Source of the DNA: Taeniopygia guttata
Taxonomy: Eukaryota > Chordata > Aves > Passeriformes > Estrildidae
Direction: 5' to 3'
DNA length: 64,000 bases
Assembly: GCF_048771995.1 (NCBI RefSeq)
Contig: NC_133026.1
Span: forward strand, 59,335,001-59,399,000
The notes under the pieces were generated by a model, which was not told the DNA's origin, made no database searches, and worked only from the letters and a program-made list of their open reading frames with translations. Positions 1-14,300 of the stretch are shown one piece after another. A program made the translations under genes and the position numbers. Each line of letters opens with the position of its first letter. Positions within the stretch are counted from its first letter, which is position 1.

Positions 1-3000
1 ACGTAGTGTAGATGCTGTTTCATCAGCAGTACCTCCTTGATGTTTTGACAAACTGTAAATTCATGCTTTTAAAATCTCAGTTACCTGGATGCCAAGGTTT
101 AATTTCAAGGTTCGACTTTCAGCTCAATATAGATACTCATTAAAGTCAAGGGAAGGAACCTACTGACTCAGATGAGTTAAGAAAGAGACCTTATACTTCT
201 ATTCAAGCTTAAGTAACCCTGAACATAAATTTGCCATTTGGATCCTTTACTGTGCAGTCAGTACAACAGTTTCCACTTCTGCTATCACAGATGGTATTCC
301 AATTCCACACTCTAAGTCCTCACACAACTCTCCATACCTTTGTATGCGAGTGCTCAAAAACCCATAACAGACTTCCCTTCCAATTCCCAGTCAGGAAGTG
401 TTTCTTTCTGCATTTCCAGACAGGTGATAGACTTTCATTTAAAAAAGGATTTGGGCAGCTACATAACTTTGGTGACCTGTGCCAAAAGAACTTTGTGGTG
501 TCCTAGTAGCTCTTGAGTTTTTCCTGGAAAAAGCTCTTGAACCAGAGTTTCCTAGTGTGGCTGTAACAAAGAGAAAGAAGCATAGAGCCATAACCCTGCT
601 ACGGATGCAAGGGCAGGTTGGCATGGCAGTAAGGAGCTTGTGCCTGCCCAGGGACACTGACAGGAGACAAAGGGGAGAGAAAGGAAAGACAAAGTTCATA
701 ATCTCTTAACATTTTCTACTCATTTTGCCATTCTAAAGTTGCCCTTGCTGGGGTTAATTAACAACTATGAATGCCAGTGCTACAGGAACAAAGTAGATTG
801 CAGTTTTTACCCCTCTCCTACATTTTCCATCATTGTGACTGGACCTCGGGATGTGACCTCTGTAAATGCTTTCTCATTACTTTCCTACTAATTAGTCTCA
901 TTTCATTTATGAGTTATATTAGCTGGGATTTTACATGGTTTAACACATTAAAAAATAAAGCTTCTTGACATTTGAAAATACTCTCACTTTGGAGAAACTG
1001 TCAGTCCTCTTCACATCTGCACATAAGGGGATGGTTGAGTCATCTGGGGATAAAGAAGCGTTCTCCTCGCAGCAATGGCTATGCAAAGTGTTAAGGAGGC
1101 CATGCCATACTGGCTTAATGTGAGCACTTGTGTCTTATAGCTATATGCCACAAGTGTTTAAAGCCTAGATTCAACTCATATTACTATGGGTGTTAGACTG
1201 TTCAGAAAGATAAAAGAGGTGTCACCCTTTGCTTCTCAGACAAGAGGGGGTGATTCATCCTGCCTAAGCCATGATCTAGTCTCTGGAGACATGGCTTTCT
1301 CTCTCTATTTATCACAGCAGGGGTCTGGTGGGGGGGGCATATCTATGACTTAAGTGTCTGCTGCTTGGTAGGATGTGATTCAGCCTTAGAGTTTAAGATG
1401 ATAAAAGAACTTACTTGAAGTTCTTGATTTTGGAGTATTCTATTTTTTCGAAAGGTGCAACTGACTGCAAATTCTAGCTCTGAACATGGCCTCTAACAGC
1501 TGTTGTGCTGTCCACCACTCTGTGCACATACATGCATGTAAGCTGCAGGAAAATGTCACTGAAAAGTCATCCTAGAGCAGCAGAAGCCAAATCAGCGCAT
1601 TTCCTCCCCTATGTTGGCTAAAGCACTTAAAAAAGCCAGAGACCATTCTGAAGAGCCAGGTACAATCACAGCTTGCTGGTATTCACCTTTTGCAGAATAA
1701 CAGCCTTCCATCTGTGACTGGGATTAAGAAGGATTAAACTTCTGATAGTGTCATGCCAGAAGTCAAAAGAGGAGCTTCTTTTTCTCTGTTCACTAGAACC
1801 TCTTCTGAAGGGGTGTGTCCTTCAGACTTGCCTTCTCTACACATGCCTCCTTGTACGGAAAAATTGCTGAACAAAAGAAACTGAGTTAAGGTGAACAACT
1901 TCAGTTGTATTACAAGTTTTAAGACATAAGGATATGATCTATTCTGAAAGTCCCTGATGATTTATTTAGTGGGAATATTTCTACATTGTTTCCTTTAACA
2001 TCAGAGAAAATGTGCCTTTGGAGAGGCAGAGCTTTCATCTCATCCCTTTTAAAATCACACCACTGATCTCAAAAGAAAGGCTATGCCATGTCAGAATTTA
2101 AAACATTCACCTTATGGCTGTCACCCAAAGCAGATGAAATATATGCCATTGAGTTTTAAATGACTGCTTATGCTGCCAGTCACAGTCAGATCCTGAACTG
2201 AATGATGTAAGATCCCTCTGTTTCCCTGAAAGTAATGAAGCTGAATCTTTTTATACCAGAAAAGGATCTGGCCCTTAAGACTCAGTGTCTTCCAAATCCA
2301 AAGTAATTTTATCCACCTGAATAATTTATCGTCATAACCTATTTTTCACTAATTTGACTATGCTCTCGTTCCTCTCGGGCTTACAGAGTAGCTCTACTGC
2401 GAAAAACAATGATGTGAAATTAGCACTTTCTTGCTCAGCAGATCCCTTTCCTGTGAGAAGTCAGAAAGAGTGCTGCTTAACTTACCATGAAAAGTACTCA
2501 AATCTCTCTTTTGCCCCTTCCGTGCTTTCCACCCAAAAGGACCAGTGGACCCAAGGGGAAGCAAACAGGTCAGGATTTTTGGCTCTTGTATTTCTGTGAC
2601 AGCCAACCGAGCTCCAGGGCCACCTGGGCAGCCTGAGGGTCTCTGGGCTGTGACCATCTTGACCCTTCTGCTGCTGACAGTGAAGTCGTAGCTGCCAGCA
2701 GAGCTTGCAGAGCCGCTGCCACTGATGGCTAGTGAAAACAACATGAGTTCCCACTTCCAGTTGATGTGCTCAGCTCAACAGACAGTCATGTGTTTAAAAT
2801 TAATCTTAGGCATAAGGATTGCAGGACAATGACCACTAAAATTCTAGTGACTGGAAAACAGATGGAGCTGTTGGTTGATGTGCTGTAAAACATCTCAGGT
2901 GTGAACACTTCTGTGCTAATCCTGAGGAATTAGTTTAGGTAAAATAAATTCTGGAATCAGACTGGGGGGCCCAAGATCAAGTAAACAGAGACCGATAAAG

Positions 3001-4420
3001 TAACATTGGCATAAGATCTCTTGAGGAACACAAGACATTTTGAGGCAATACCCCCACAGTGTATCCAAATAATTTTTTTTCTCCTTTTCCAGGTAAGTCC
3101 TTTCTAAAACTCACACTGAAAATTCAAGATAAGATTTCCTCAAGAAAGCATATGCAATACATTGTAAAAATAGGAACCTTCAAAAGAACTTTGAATTTTT
3201 CTTTGCCATAGGACATAATTTATTACAAGGATGTTCTTCAAATTTAGACAATCTGTAACATATGACTAAGTCTGAAGTCACTTTGTCTGTCAAAAGGTAA
3301 AGGGCAAATGAGTTATCAGGGCAGCTGGGTCATCAGAATTCCTTCTCTTTGGACCTGATGTAGTAAAAAATATCCTCAGTCTTCCAAACAACTGAAGTCC
3401 CAAAAGGCCACAAATCCTAGCCTTGCAACAGGCCAACTTATCCAACACAAAGGTCAGCATCATTAAACAGAATAAACAAACCAACCCAAGAGCCAGAAAT
3501 GACAGATCTGCCTGGGAGGGGAAGGAGTCATGCAGCTCTCTCTCTGGGCCTCCTTCATTTCCACACTTGCACAGTCCCAAGCTTCTTTGTACACACCCAC
3601 ACTTGTTTTTCACTCCATACATACGTGTTCACACATATCCCTGTGCAACAGGTGCATGCATGGGACCAGGCAAAAATCCCCTCAAAACATGGGAATCCAT
3701 GAGATAGGCCATTACCAAACATTATGGAAGCAGCAGCTGATGGAACTGAGCTCTTCTGATTATGTCCTGTCCTCTGGACCGCCAGCCTCACTCCTCCTTG
3801 CCAATAGTCTTTTGGTCATGAGTTGACAACAGCTCGTACAGTGGAGAACCTATTTCTACCTCCAGCTCTCACTACTATCTCACCAGTTTCTGCCAGTCAA
3901 GGCTGGGCTAAAACCCATTCTCATTCCTCTGCTTGCCTTCTCACCAGCTGAAAAGGCACAGGATGTGTTCCCATCAGCCCTGGTACTGGCACACAACACT
4001 CCCAGCCTGGGATCATGCTCCAGCCCACACCTCCACCTTCCATTACTGCCCTGGAGCCAGCAGCCACCAGTCCTCCTGCAGCAACCAGCACACATGGCAG
4101 CACAAGACTAAGAAGAGCAGATGCTTCTCTCTTTTTGTCATGTTTACCCATGGCCCCCTCTACATATCTACAGCAGAAAAGTATCTCAAACAATTCATTT
4201 TCAAAGAACCAAGGAAATAACTTAGGCACTTTGCAGGCAAGTACTTTTCAGAGATGAGAGCACAGCTGTTTGCATGCTTAATTCCTTCTGTCACCACACT
4301 GGAAATAAATCCTGTGCTTAGAGTCATACTAACCTCTACTGGATTTGGTGAGGTTACAGATCTAAACAACTACAGGCATTAGCAGCAGGCTGTGAATCCA
4401 GCAGGGAGACCTGCTTTCTC

Positions 4421-4423
<3 letters not shown>

Positions 4424-4466
<43 letters not shown>
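4424..4466 (+). repeat. (TG)n dinucleotide microsatellite
   Basis: An uninterrupted TG run of 43 bp (about 21 units) in the downstream intergenic region. It is likely polymorphic. Short open frames through it (runs of Cys-Val or Thr-His) are artefacts. Confidence 0.97.
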
Positions 4467-4468
<2 letters not shown>

Positions 4469-5210
4469 ATAACAGGGCCAAACCTCAGCACCAGCACAAC
4501 GGGACAATGCTGCTTGTTCCTACACGAGTGACGCCTGTCACACACTGTCCCAAGGTGCTCAGCAGTGGCCTTGGAGCTACAAGCTCGAGCTGCCACAGCA
4601 GGAGCTCAGCAGCAAACATGAGCATGCTGGCTGTGGAGAGAGGCTCCCACCACACAAGACCAGCCACCTGAGTTCTCTTTCACTTTTTAAAATTGCTTTT
4701 GTAAATTTCAGGATGAAAGAGATTAGGTAAAGCCCCAATCTAGGCTGCTGTGCATGAAATTTAAAATACCCATATTAATGCAGAAATAAGCCAATTACAA
4801 CATCTAAAGCTAAATGCTGTAAATAAGTAGCTGTGCAGTACGAGGAGAGGACAAATCTCAGTTGGGACTTGACAGATTCAGGTTTTGTTCTCATTTCTAC
4901 CCTTGACCTGTTCAGTGACTTTGAGTAAGTCATTGCTTCCTTTCTATTTCTTTCTGGGTCAGGGACTGCCTGTCATTTTGTATTCATGCAGCTGGCATGA
5001 AAAGCCCCAGCTGCAGTGAAGATCTTTGGACACTACTTCAATAAAACCAATATCTAAATACGTGTTAAAAATAGGCCATAGAGAAGCCTTTTTCTTTGCT
5101 TGGTAAAAAGGTCTTATGTTTCAATGAGTGAAAATTTCAGATATTTTGTTAAGTAAATAAATATATACAATCATAACTGCATTTACACCAAACACACAGG
5201 TATTTGAACA

Positions 5211-5262
5211 TGCTCCTAATTAAAATCTAGAAAATATGTTCCTAATTAAAATCTAGAAAATT
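5211..5262 (+). repeat. 26-bp tandem duplication
   Basis: Two adjacent copies of a 26-bp unit (core cctaattaaaatctagaaaa) occupy 5211-5236 and 5237-5262 and differ at two positions. It is probably a replication-slippage duplication. Confidence 0.9.
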
Positions 5263-8200
5263 ATCACAACTTTACTAGATTACTTCCCATCCCTTTATCT
5301 CTAAGTTACTATCATCTCACTTCTAATAGATTTGCTATATCTTATCAATAAGATTTATTTTCTAGCTTTACATAAAACTCAACTCCGAATGCAGTTTATC
5401 ATTATCCCAAGCACATGGCACAGAATTGTATTTATGTTACAATGAAACCTCATATTTTTCAGTCTGTATTTGAAAGTAGCTAACATTTTTCTATCCAAAT
5501 CAATCTGCTTTTCAGCAGTCAGTGCTGAAATAAGCTTTTTTTCTAGTGTTTTCAGCATCTGTTCTGATTTTTCTTACCTCTCTCCTCACTTACACGTATA
5601 AATGTCCATTTATAAGCTTCCAGCTGAAATAGACGCCAAACTTAATCCAATTGCATAAATTCACAACATAAGCTGCAAAAAGTACATCACTGCATGCCTC
5701 AAGAATTCACAGTCTCTCTTAAAGACAGAAACCCTGAAATTGTACTGGAAAGATTCAGTACTTTATTTCCACAGATGTGCAGCGAGGTTTTTGTTCTGCT
5801 GTGGGCACTTCATTTCTGATATAAGTGTTGAGGTGTGACTTGCAAGGGCAAAGAGTTCAAGGTCATTTATTTTCTAGTCTTAGTGAGCAAGGAATTGATG
5901 CCCTATCTGCTAAGCAGAAGTAAGGGTCAGGAAACCTTGAAATAGAAGATAGTAGTGCTACAGATCACATTAAGAACAGATAAACAATTAAAACATTGAA
6001 AAGTAATAATAATTGAAATAAAAGTAATGGGAGCAAAGGTAATGGGAAGCCTTAAAAACCTGTTTTGGGCTAAAGCCATTGAGTTCTCTGGAAGGTTTGA
6101 GGTCTTATAAGGTTATAAGTGTCACACTGTTTTGGATGTCTGGTCAAGCCCTGGTTCAAAAACTAGAAAGCAATAACTTACAGATTGATTTTAATTGTTA
6201 ATGTACAGACATCAACTGAGATGGGATATTGGTTGTAAAATCTGACACATTCTGACAGGTGGAACACACATTTAAAGTGTTTGGGTTTTGGAGGAAGGGA
6301 GCAGACAGCAGCATTGAATGACAGAAATTTTAAACATCTAGGATAAGGATTTTTTTTTTTTCCCTTCAGATGGTATATTTATTTTTTCTTAATGATAAAG
6401 TTTAAAGCCACTTATGTATTTTTACAATATTTTGTCGCACAAGAACAAAAGGTAAGAGCAGCAATTAGCAATTTTGAATGACTTAATCAATGAGATAATT
6501 AAAAATTCTTACTTTACAGAATTTTAATTTTTTAATATAAAAAATAAATTTGTAATTGGATATAGAATAGTATTAGCATTTTCAAATGCTGCTGGATCGA
6601 GAAATGGCTGCTTTCTGTTTGTCAGTTCAAGTATCCCTCTGGAAACAGCTGCAATACTTGAATTGTAATTCTAGTTGGCAGCAAAAACTGGTCACCATGT
6701 CAGAACTGTTCTGACAGAGTAAATGACTGAAGGAAGAAACCTGCAGGGAAGTAACTTCATTTTTTTTTTTAGAAAAAAGTAACTCTACTTTTTTAAAGAA
6801 ATGTTGGCTGAGCTTGCATCAGTGGGGTCCCATGGGTTCCCCTGACCACCATCCCCATCTTTAAATAAATAACAAGCTACCTCCAGTGACAAACACTTAC
6901 CCACCCATCACTGCTGCAGCACTTCTGGACCACTGATGCTTCTGCCACCAGCTAAAGTTCACAATTTGTCAGCTCAAGAGCCTATCCTTTGCTAATGGAT
7001 TACTTTTGAAATGTCTGCTCAAAGTGGACGGTTTTATTTATTTATTTAAAAGAGGTGTACAAGCAACACACTGTTTGGACTCTGGTTTCCTATAACAGAG
7101 TCCCCAGTCTTCTTGATCATTGCTTTCCAAGTCTCCACAGGAAAAGGCAATGAGGGTGTCAGTACCCAGCCTGCACAGCCAAGTTCTTTTTTCTCCCTTG
7201 AAGACCCTCTCAGGCCTGGCAAGAGAACCATAGCAGGCTTGCAAGTACAATACTAAAGCCACAGACTAAGGTATCCACTGAATGAGGCATCACTACCCTC
7301 CCACAGACATCCTGAGCCCTGGTCCCCAGTGACAACTTCATCCTCTTCATCTCTTAGTAACAGAACAGTCCCTCCACAAAGGTGCTGTGAAGAGCAATAA
7401 AGACTGACACTTTCAGGTACGGTTGTATTGTAAGTCACAGGCAAATCACTTGTACCTTACTCAGGAAAGGTTTTGAAATCCTTTTGAGGAATGCAGTGAT
7501 GACTGATGCAAAGGGAAATATCCTTATATAGCAAGACTCTAGGTGCAAGTTGGTGCTCCCTTTGTCACCTGTAGCAGGCAGGTGAAGAAAAGGTTCTCTA
7601 AGGTAAGCCTGCTTCCTGATGGATAGAGAAATATGCACAGCTGGAGCATGCAGCTGACTGAATCTTAGGGCCCCAGAAAAAATGTGAATCTGTGATGTGG
7701 GGAGTGGGTAGGAAGGGGGAGAAGCAGGGTGGATGTACGGGTCACAGAAATTTCTGTTGCAACACCATCCCTATCAAAGACAACGCACAGTGGTAAACAA
7801 TGCAGATGAACAACTCCCTGAGCTCTTACAGGGCTTTACAAACTTCCACCAAAAAGAAACTTTTTACAAGTGAACCACTTATTTCATTTAAATATGTAGC
7901 CTGTATAATAAGAGTCTTTGAAGTAGGGAGACAGATGATCAGGATTTGCCTTTTGATCTTTCCAAATTGTTTTAGCAAGTAACAACTATGCCTGAAGTCT
8001 TTTCTGGGAAACTTTATTAGCAATGATGTTTACAATAATCTTGGAGACCAAGGTTCTCTTAGCACAGCTGCTAAGAAATCTTCCAGAAATTGAAATCTTA
8101 CAAAGTGAACTTAGGGTCTACAAATAACATAATGAATTTTATGTAAATTCAGTTGAAATCCCCAAACAAATCAGCTACAATTCTATTCAATGCTCTGTAC

Positions 8201-10894
8201 ATATTCACATTAAAAATATTCACAGGATCTGCTGGATTCACCCAGATCCCAGTCTTGCTCTCTATTCATCTACTTGCACCCAACTCAAGTCAATGGATCT
8301 TGAAAGAGAACCTCTAGCTCAGAGAACAGGCTCTGAAGCAAAAAAGGACTGACTTTATCAGCAAACCAGACACCCCTTTAACACCTACAAAAGAGCAGCA
8401 CAAGCTGCCTAGTTATAAGCTACAGCTGTTCCACTGATTAGCAGGAGTGCAATGATAATTTTTACCAAGGTAACTTGAAGAGGCTTCCCCTCCTTGGTGG
8501 CTGTTGTAAACGACTGTGCTCACATTCCACATTCTACACAACTCCTGAAATCAACAGGAACATTCACAGCCACTGCTTTTAGACAGGTCATACACAGAAA
8601 GACACTGCGGTTTGAATAAAGGAAACAGGATTTTTTTTATCTTTTGTTTCTTGTTCTGAAGACAAAGAAAACAAAAATGCTTCAGGCAATCTTCCCAGCC
8701 CACACTTACACAGCAAAAAAGGGAAAATAGCCCACTTGTAAAAACACAGTATCACCAACATCTTATTGAGGAAAGCCTAAAACTCATTAACTACAGTAAC
8801 TGGAATGCAGAAATTATTTCAAAAGTTTGTTTTTCCCAAGCAATTTCCAGGTCAAAGAAGAAAAAAAGAACAATCTTGAGTTCCTCCCCCAATACAGCCT
8901 ATCTGATAAATTCCATATATTTTAATGAAAATATTTATGAATAAGACTGCAGTCTTCTTACAGCTGAAAAGTGAAATTGTATATTGGAATAATTAAAGCA
9001 ATGTTAAAATTATGAGTTAACAATTCCACCGGGGTTCTTTGGTGATGTCAAATATTCTGAAATTTGATAAGCAATCATACACCTGAAAATGAAGTAATTT
9101 TCTATTCATTAAACATATGAAATTGGCCACAGTTAAGAGGGAAAAATAAAATAATGGTTTACACAATTACACTTGACCCTCTAGCACTGCACCATTGCAT
9201 CTTACTGCTAGAAGCAGGTGGGCAATTATACAAAAGAATTTGAAATACAAAAGTCTTGTGGATGGGGGACTTGCTGGAGCTTTTCAAGCTTCCTACTCTT
9301 GAGAAGCATTTCAGCTTTTTATTTACCGACTGAAGCTAAAAGAAGTTACAATCACTTCTCAAAAGTCAAATGGCAGCAGCATTCAGCAGAGAGCACCTGC
9401 CTTTACCTTGTTTTTATTCCCTTCATTATTATCACTCTCTAAATTACAGAATGTGTTTGTTTGGTTTTTTTCTTATCTCTCATCCTCTGAAATGGATTTT
9501 AAGCATCAATCCATTAGGAAAAGGCAATCATAGAGCTGGAAGAAGTGAGGTAGTGTTGTGGGCTCAAGTGTAAAAAACCCCCCCTTATTTAAGTGCATCT
9601 CACATTGTAAGTGTAGAAAAGTATGCTTCTGAAAATACACGTATTGATTACCTCAGAAGTGAAACTTTGCGAAGACATTTGTGTAGTCTGAATTTTTCAG
9701 CTTCGTTTGGTGTCTACTTTGGCACCTGCAATGAAGTGCTTCTCCTGATGTCCATCCCACACCTACAGAGGTGCTCCAGACAAGTGCTGAAGAAGCTGCT
9801 CAGGGCACAGTGGCCGTCAGGCAGAAGTTTTCTTTCATGACTTGACACAAATTCTTTGGGCCAGACTTGTGCATCCATGCTGCCCCATACTTTAACACAT
9901 GCAACTGTGGGACATGTGGGACATGCTAAACGACTGGCCAAAAAGGATCTTTTCTTCTTTCAGGAAGAAAACGCACAGCTAAGGAAAATAAGGGTTCAAT
10001 CTGTTTTGCTTATCAGAAAGGAAAGATGAAAAATGACTACACAATACCTACCAAGGGACTGTATTAACTAAGAACCAGCTTAATGGAAATGAATGGCTTG
10101 AAGAAGCAATATTAAAAGAACAAACAACACTGATAACCAGTGGGAAAAAACACCAACAGACACAGTGGATTTTTAATTTCTGGTGCTGTTCAGAGCTTTT
10201 ATAGAAGAAACATCTGTCTGTCTAATACAAGCCACAGACACCAAAAAACCCCAAGGAAACTGGGTGACTTAAAATGCCCACCACTTTATGGATAAATTCT
10301 GCCCTTCTTTTGACAAAAACTATTTCCAATGAACCTCTCTGGAACAGCACCCATATAGAGTGTTTCTAATACATAATTTCACAGTAATGGCCAGACTGGT
10401 ATCTTCCTGTCAAAGAAATCCATTAAAGTAGACACCAGCCTGACAGAACAAGAAGCTCAGAAAGAAACTAAACTTGTTAATGTAAACTACATGTACATTC
10501 TCTACAAAAACTGCCATTCTCTTGCTTCATAATTATCTTCTCCTTCAAGTCTTGTAACAGTGATTCAAAAAAAAAACTACTCAATCTTCTACACACATCT
10601 GTGACATATTTCAGATGTGTAATCCACTGTTCAAAGCAAAACTGAGTATCTCCTTTTAATTACTGTACCATTTTCTGTAAAAAGGGCCTGAACTTTAAAG
10701 CTCCAGTTTAGCAGACTCAAGAAGTAAATTTAGCTGCAAAATGTAAGTTAGGTACACGCTTAAGTGCTCAGCTGAATCAGTTTTTCATAAGACTTTCCTC
10801 TGCCTCACAGCACAGTTCATGCAATAACTTGGCTGGTCACTAACAACACAGCACTTAGACATAGGAGACAACTGTTAAACAGCTTTTCCTCCTA

Positions 10895-11203
10895 TTAGAT
10901 TTTGAAATTAATCCTTTATTACTTCATACAAGACAGTAAAAATAATAAAAATAATCAACAATCAATAATATTTTGCTTTTCATAAAAATTAAAAGGATTT
11001 AAACCCAATATTATTAAAAAGCTAAACTTAAAAACAAATTAAAGAAATACTGTATTTGCACACAGTTTTAAAGGAACATATTACATTTTTCTTTTTGATA
11101 TCAACAGGCACTCTTCATTCATCTGCAAGAAACTAGGTTAGGTCTCCATAGGCCACAGTCAGAGTTATTAAGTAAGTAAATACGCCACTGCTTTTGTGCC
11201 CTT
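10895..11203 (-). other. DROSHA: DROSHA 3' UTR (approximate 3' limit)
   Basis: About 300 nt of AU-rich sequence follows the stop codon up to the first good poly(A) signal (complement of tttatt at 10915-10920). The end is set about 20 nt beyond that signal by inference. A stretch rich in G and T on the minus strand near 10830-10860 could act as a downstream element. Longer 3' ends cannot be excluded. Confidence 0.6.
10915..10920 (-). promoter_or_regulatory. Candidate DROSHA poly(A) signal AATAAA
   Basis: A canonical AATAAA hexamer on the minus strand lies 284 nt past the stop codon, in the context gaagtaataaaggatt. It is the first hexamer in the AU-rich 3' UTR apart from one overlapping the stop codon. 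No transcript evidence is available. Confidence 0.55.
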
Positions 11204-11334
11204 TTATTTCCTTGCTTCTTCAGTCTCCTCTGACTCTCTCTCTTGATGCTCTCTTTCCCACCTCAATTCTTTCAACTCTTGTCTGTACTTCCGTTCAATG
11301 AACCGTTTCTGATGGGCCATCTGAGGAAAGTTAT
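11204..11334 (-). CDS. DROSHA: DROSHA terminal coding exon (residues 718-760; human ~1332-1374) with TAA stop
   Basis: The coding part is 131 nt and reads [20 protein letters not shown], then [20 protein letters not shown] and RK before TAA at 11204-11206. This is the charged, probably helical tail after the dsRBD. Its length equals the human tail, while the last residues differ (human ends DIKK as I recall). The acceptor is cttgtgtcag. Confidence 0.97.
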
Positions 11335-14300
11335 CTGACACAAGGAAAAATATTTTACATTAATAAACAAACTGGTAACAGAGAATGCCTCAGCTCATTT
11401 TGTTTTAAACTTTGATGTTATTAGAGGTAGGGGGGAAGAATGTTGTTCCCATTTTTACTCATTTATTTCTTATAATACATAGTAAACCAGGACTCTTTCA
11501 TAAGACTTTGGTTTCTTCATGATTTCTTTACATCTGTTTCTCCTGCTACAAAGCACTGCCAAATCTAATATACTCACAAAAACAAAATATAAAATCCTGG
11601 TATAGCGACATGGCCAGGTATTACCTGGATTTTACATTCTGTTCCCTTAGCAACAGGTGGTCGATACTGAAAAATGAATGTGCAACTACTGTCAATGCTG
11701 TCAGGGATTTCTGTCTCGCTCTCACTCCAAAAAGTACGAGCCACTAGTTTCCAGCATTGCACAGATGTTTCAATTATTTTTATTATTGTTTTAGACCATG
11801 CAGAAGCAACTATATGCCCCACACTATGGCGGGGTTCCTAATGGGAAAGTAATACTGTAGCAAAATGGAATGCAGTTAAGTCTGTTCCTGAAAAAGTTAA
11901 TGCTTGGCTATGTACCAGAAGGCAGCTTTAGCATAGTCTAACAGCATGGATGAGTGAAGACTGCCTGAAACAGACTGGACAAGGCTGAGGTGATGGAGAA
12001 ATAGCTGGGGAGATGGATGCTTCTGCTTTCAGGCATTTGTCCATTGGCTGATGTGTAGGTGCACATTAGTACTGAGAGTGTAAGAACAGCTTATGTAAGA
12101 GAACAGAATTGCTCTCACTTTAGTGCACGGCTCACAGAATGTGATGTTTTCTGCATGACCAGGGTGCTGACATCCACATGTGTCTGTGCTGTGGAGACCT
12201 ACACCCTCCAGGCAGTCAGAAAGCAAAGGGGTGGCAGAGTATGTGACAGGCTGCAGTTGGTGGTGAATCCTGCTGGGATCACACAGAGCTCTGGGATCAG
12301 CACTGGCTACCTAATCATTCTACACTGACCTTTAAAGCCATAAATTTGGTAGATGTCTCAGCAAAGGACTGCTCTCTCTCTCGCTGGCTATTGAGAGAGA
12401 ATTCAGCTGTGGCTTCTCAGGGAGGAGTACCTTGGCATCAAGCTTTTTCCTCCTTGGCACCAAGCTTTTTCCTCCTTTTTCTGGGTCCTAGGGAGCACGG
12501 ATTCTCAGCTAGAGAATGCGGTGCAGAAGTCACATAAACTGCAGGAGTTTGTGGTAGAGCAGAATAACTTTCTACTGCTTTGTTTTATTGGCCAGTGAAA
12601 TTTGTGCCCTTTATTATACACTACAGGAATAAAAGGTTTATTCATCAGTTATTTACAACTTGAGCATAGGAGAGTATATTTATTTAAGCCAGAAAGCAAT
12701 CTAAACAAAAATGGTTTTAAATTGCTGTTGTTTTTAAAAACATTAGTGCTTTGTTTAATGGAGTTCTGGGATATTTTGTTGCTCACATGCCCCATAAAAT
12801 GAAAATCAGATGTTCAGCACTGCTTATAACATGATTCTTTAAGAACTTGGCTTGGTAGCAACCTGTTCTAATATGTTTAGGATGCTAAGAAGGAAACTCA
12901 TGTAATAAATTCATCATGGCTATCATTTAAATAGGTATATGAAAACTACTTTCACTTGAAGTTAACTACTTATGCATTAAAAAGCCCAAGAAACAAACCA
13001 AACCAAACATCTCTACTGAACCACCATATACATAATCCAACAGGGGCCCTTAAGGGTTGTGTAACCTCCATCCCAAAAGACAATAAAAACTTGACTGGCA
13101 AGGCACAGAGAAACTAACTTGAAAGTTGGCTCTGTTTCGAATTGAAGGGCAACAGGAGCACAAACCTCTAGAGTTCTATGGTATTTAAACAAATATATAT
13201 GTCAAAAGATAGCTGTGAAGTCCTTGGATTGATAGGCCATGAAACTCAGAGCTCTCTTGAGTGGTGATACTGTCACAAGAAAATTCACTCAAAGAAAACT
13301 TCAGTAACATCTTGCAGATACTAAGCAGAGAAGGGAAGTGACATTTTTCTACTTGTCAAATTTACTGGTGGTGAGAAATATATACCTAGCAGATGGATAT
13401 AAAAACATATCTGAACTACACAAATTCATTGCCTTCTGAAATATTTAAGCTTTTGAATTTCCAGATACAGAGATAACAGATTAAAAACCTTTGACATCTG
13501 AGAAACTGCATGTGTTTCCTTTGAATGAAATGGAAAAAAATGGACTTCCCATGTTCTTTTCAATATAGAATTACTGCTGCACAAGATGCTTGTAATCTGT
13601 TTGCTTACAGGCCACCCACACCTGGCACCTTAACCCAACTGGCCAAAGTTATTTAATATAAGAAGCTTGCTCACACTCATTCACATCTGGGACTACATTT
13701 CAATGAAGGACTGCTCCCATGCTGGCTATGCAGCATGTAATTTAGAGAGATGTATACATAGATCCCTGGATCTGCAGCTGATATCTTAGCCCTTCTCGAC
13801 AGATAAATATCAATTTCAATTGCTGGGGATCTGCCCCTTAGATTTTAACCTAGTCTACTGATAATCTGGGATCAAATTTTATTTTCTAAGGTCGCACTTT
13901 GTTCCTCCCCTGAATTAAAGGGTGAGACAACCCAAGCATCAGAGACTATGCAGTCTTATCCCTCTGCATGCATAAGCATGGAAAAGCTCAATGAAACTCT
14001 ACTGCACAGGGCTCCCTTGAAGTTGCATCCTCTGTAGCTGGTCAGCTCCCCTTAACAAATACCTGTTGGGATCATATTAACTTCAACTGCTACAAAACTG
14101 TCTTGAAAGTACTAAGAGAAAAAACTGCTGCTTAGAAGGTGACAGCACTTAGCATATGTGTTCTGTTCAAAACTTATCCCCCACAAAATCTGCACCTTGC
14201 CTCACTAAAGAACTAGGAAATACACAATGAATTCTCTGTTGCCCAAATATCTTACATTTTTCAAGTGCGTCCATTGCAGCTCCCATTTCTGCTTGCTGAA

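Larger units (their letters stand above)
1..10894. other. Intergenic region downstream of DROSHA; no supportable gene
   Basis: I see no exon-like stretch with recognised protein similarity on either strand. The open frames are short and look random. The region holds a (TG)n microsatellite, a 26-bp tandem duplication and scattered A/T runs. In human the convergent neighbour past the DROSHA 3' end is CDH6, but no cadherin coding sequence is visible here. A stray AATAAA at about 952-957 on the plus strand could belong to an upstream transcript, but nothing else supports that. Confidence 0.6.

Noticed and set aside
1..1000. 3' end of the convergent neighbour expected from human synteny (CDH6)
   Set aside because: No cadherin coding sequence is visible, and one AATAAA near 952 is not enough to call a 3' UTR.
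2394..2754. Possible exon of a downstream gene (GC-richer stretch, open on the minus strand)
   Set aside because: No protein similarity that I recognise and no consistent splice or start context.
4354..4671. Open frames with Cys-Val or Thr-His runs
   Set aside because: They are translations of the (TG)n microsatellite and flanks.
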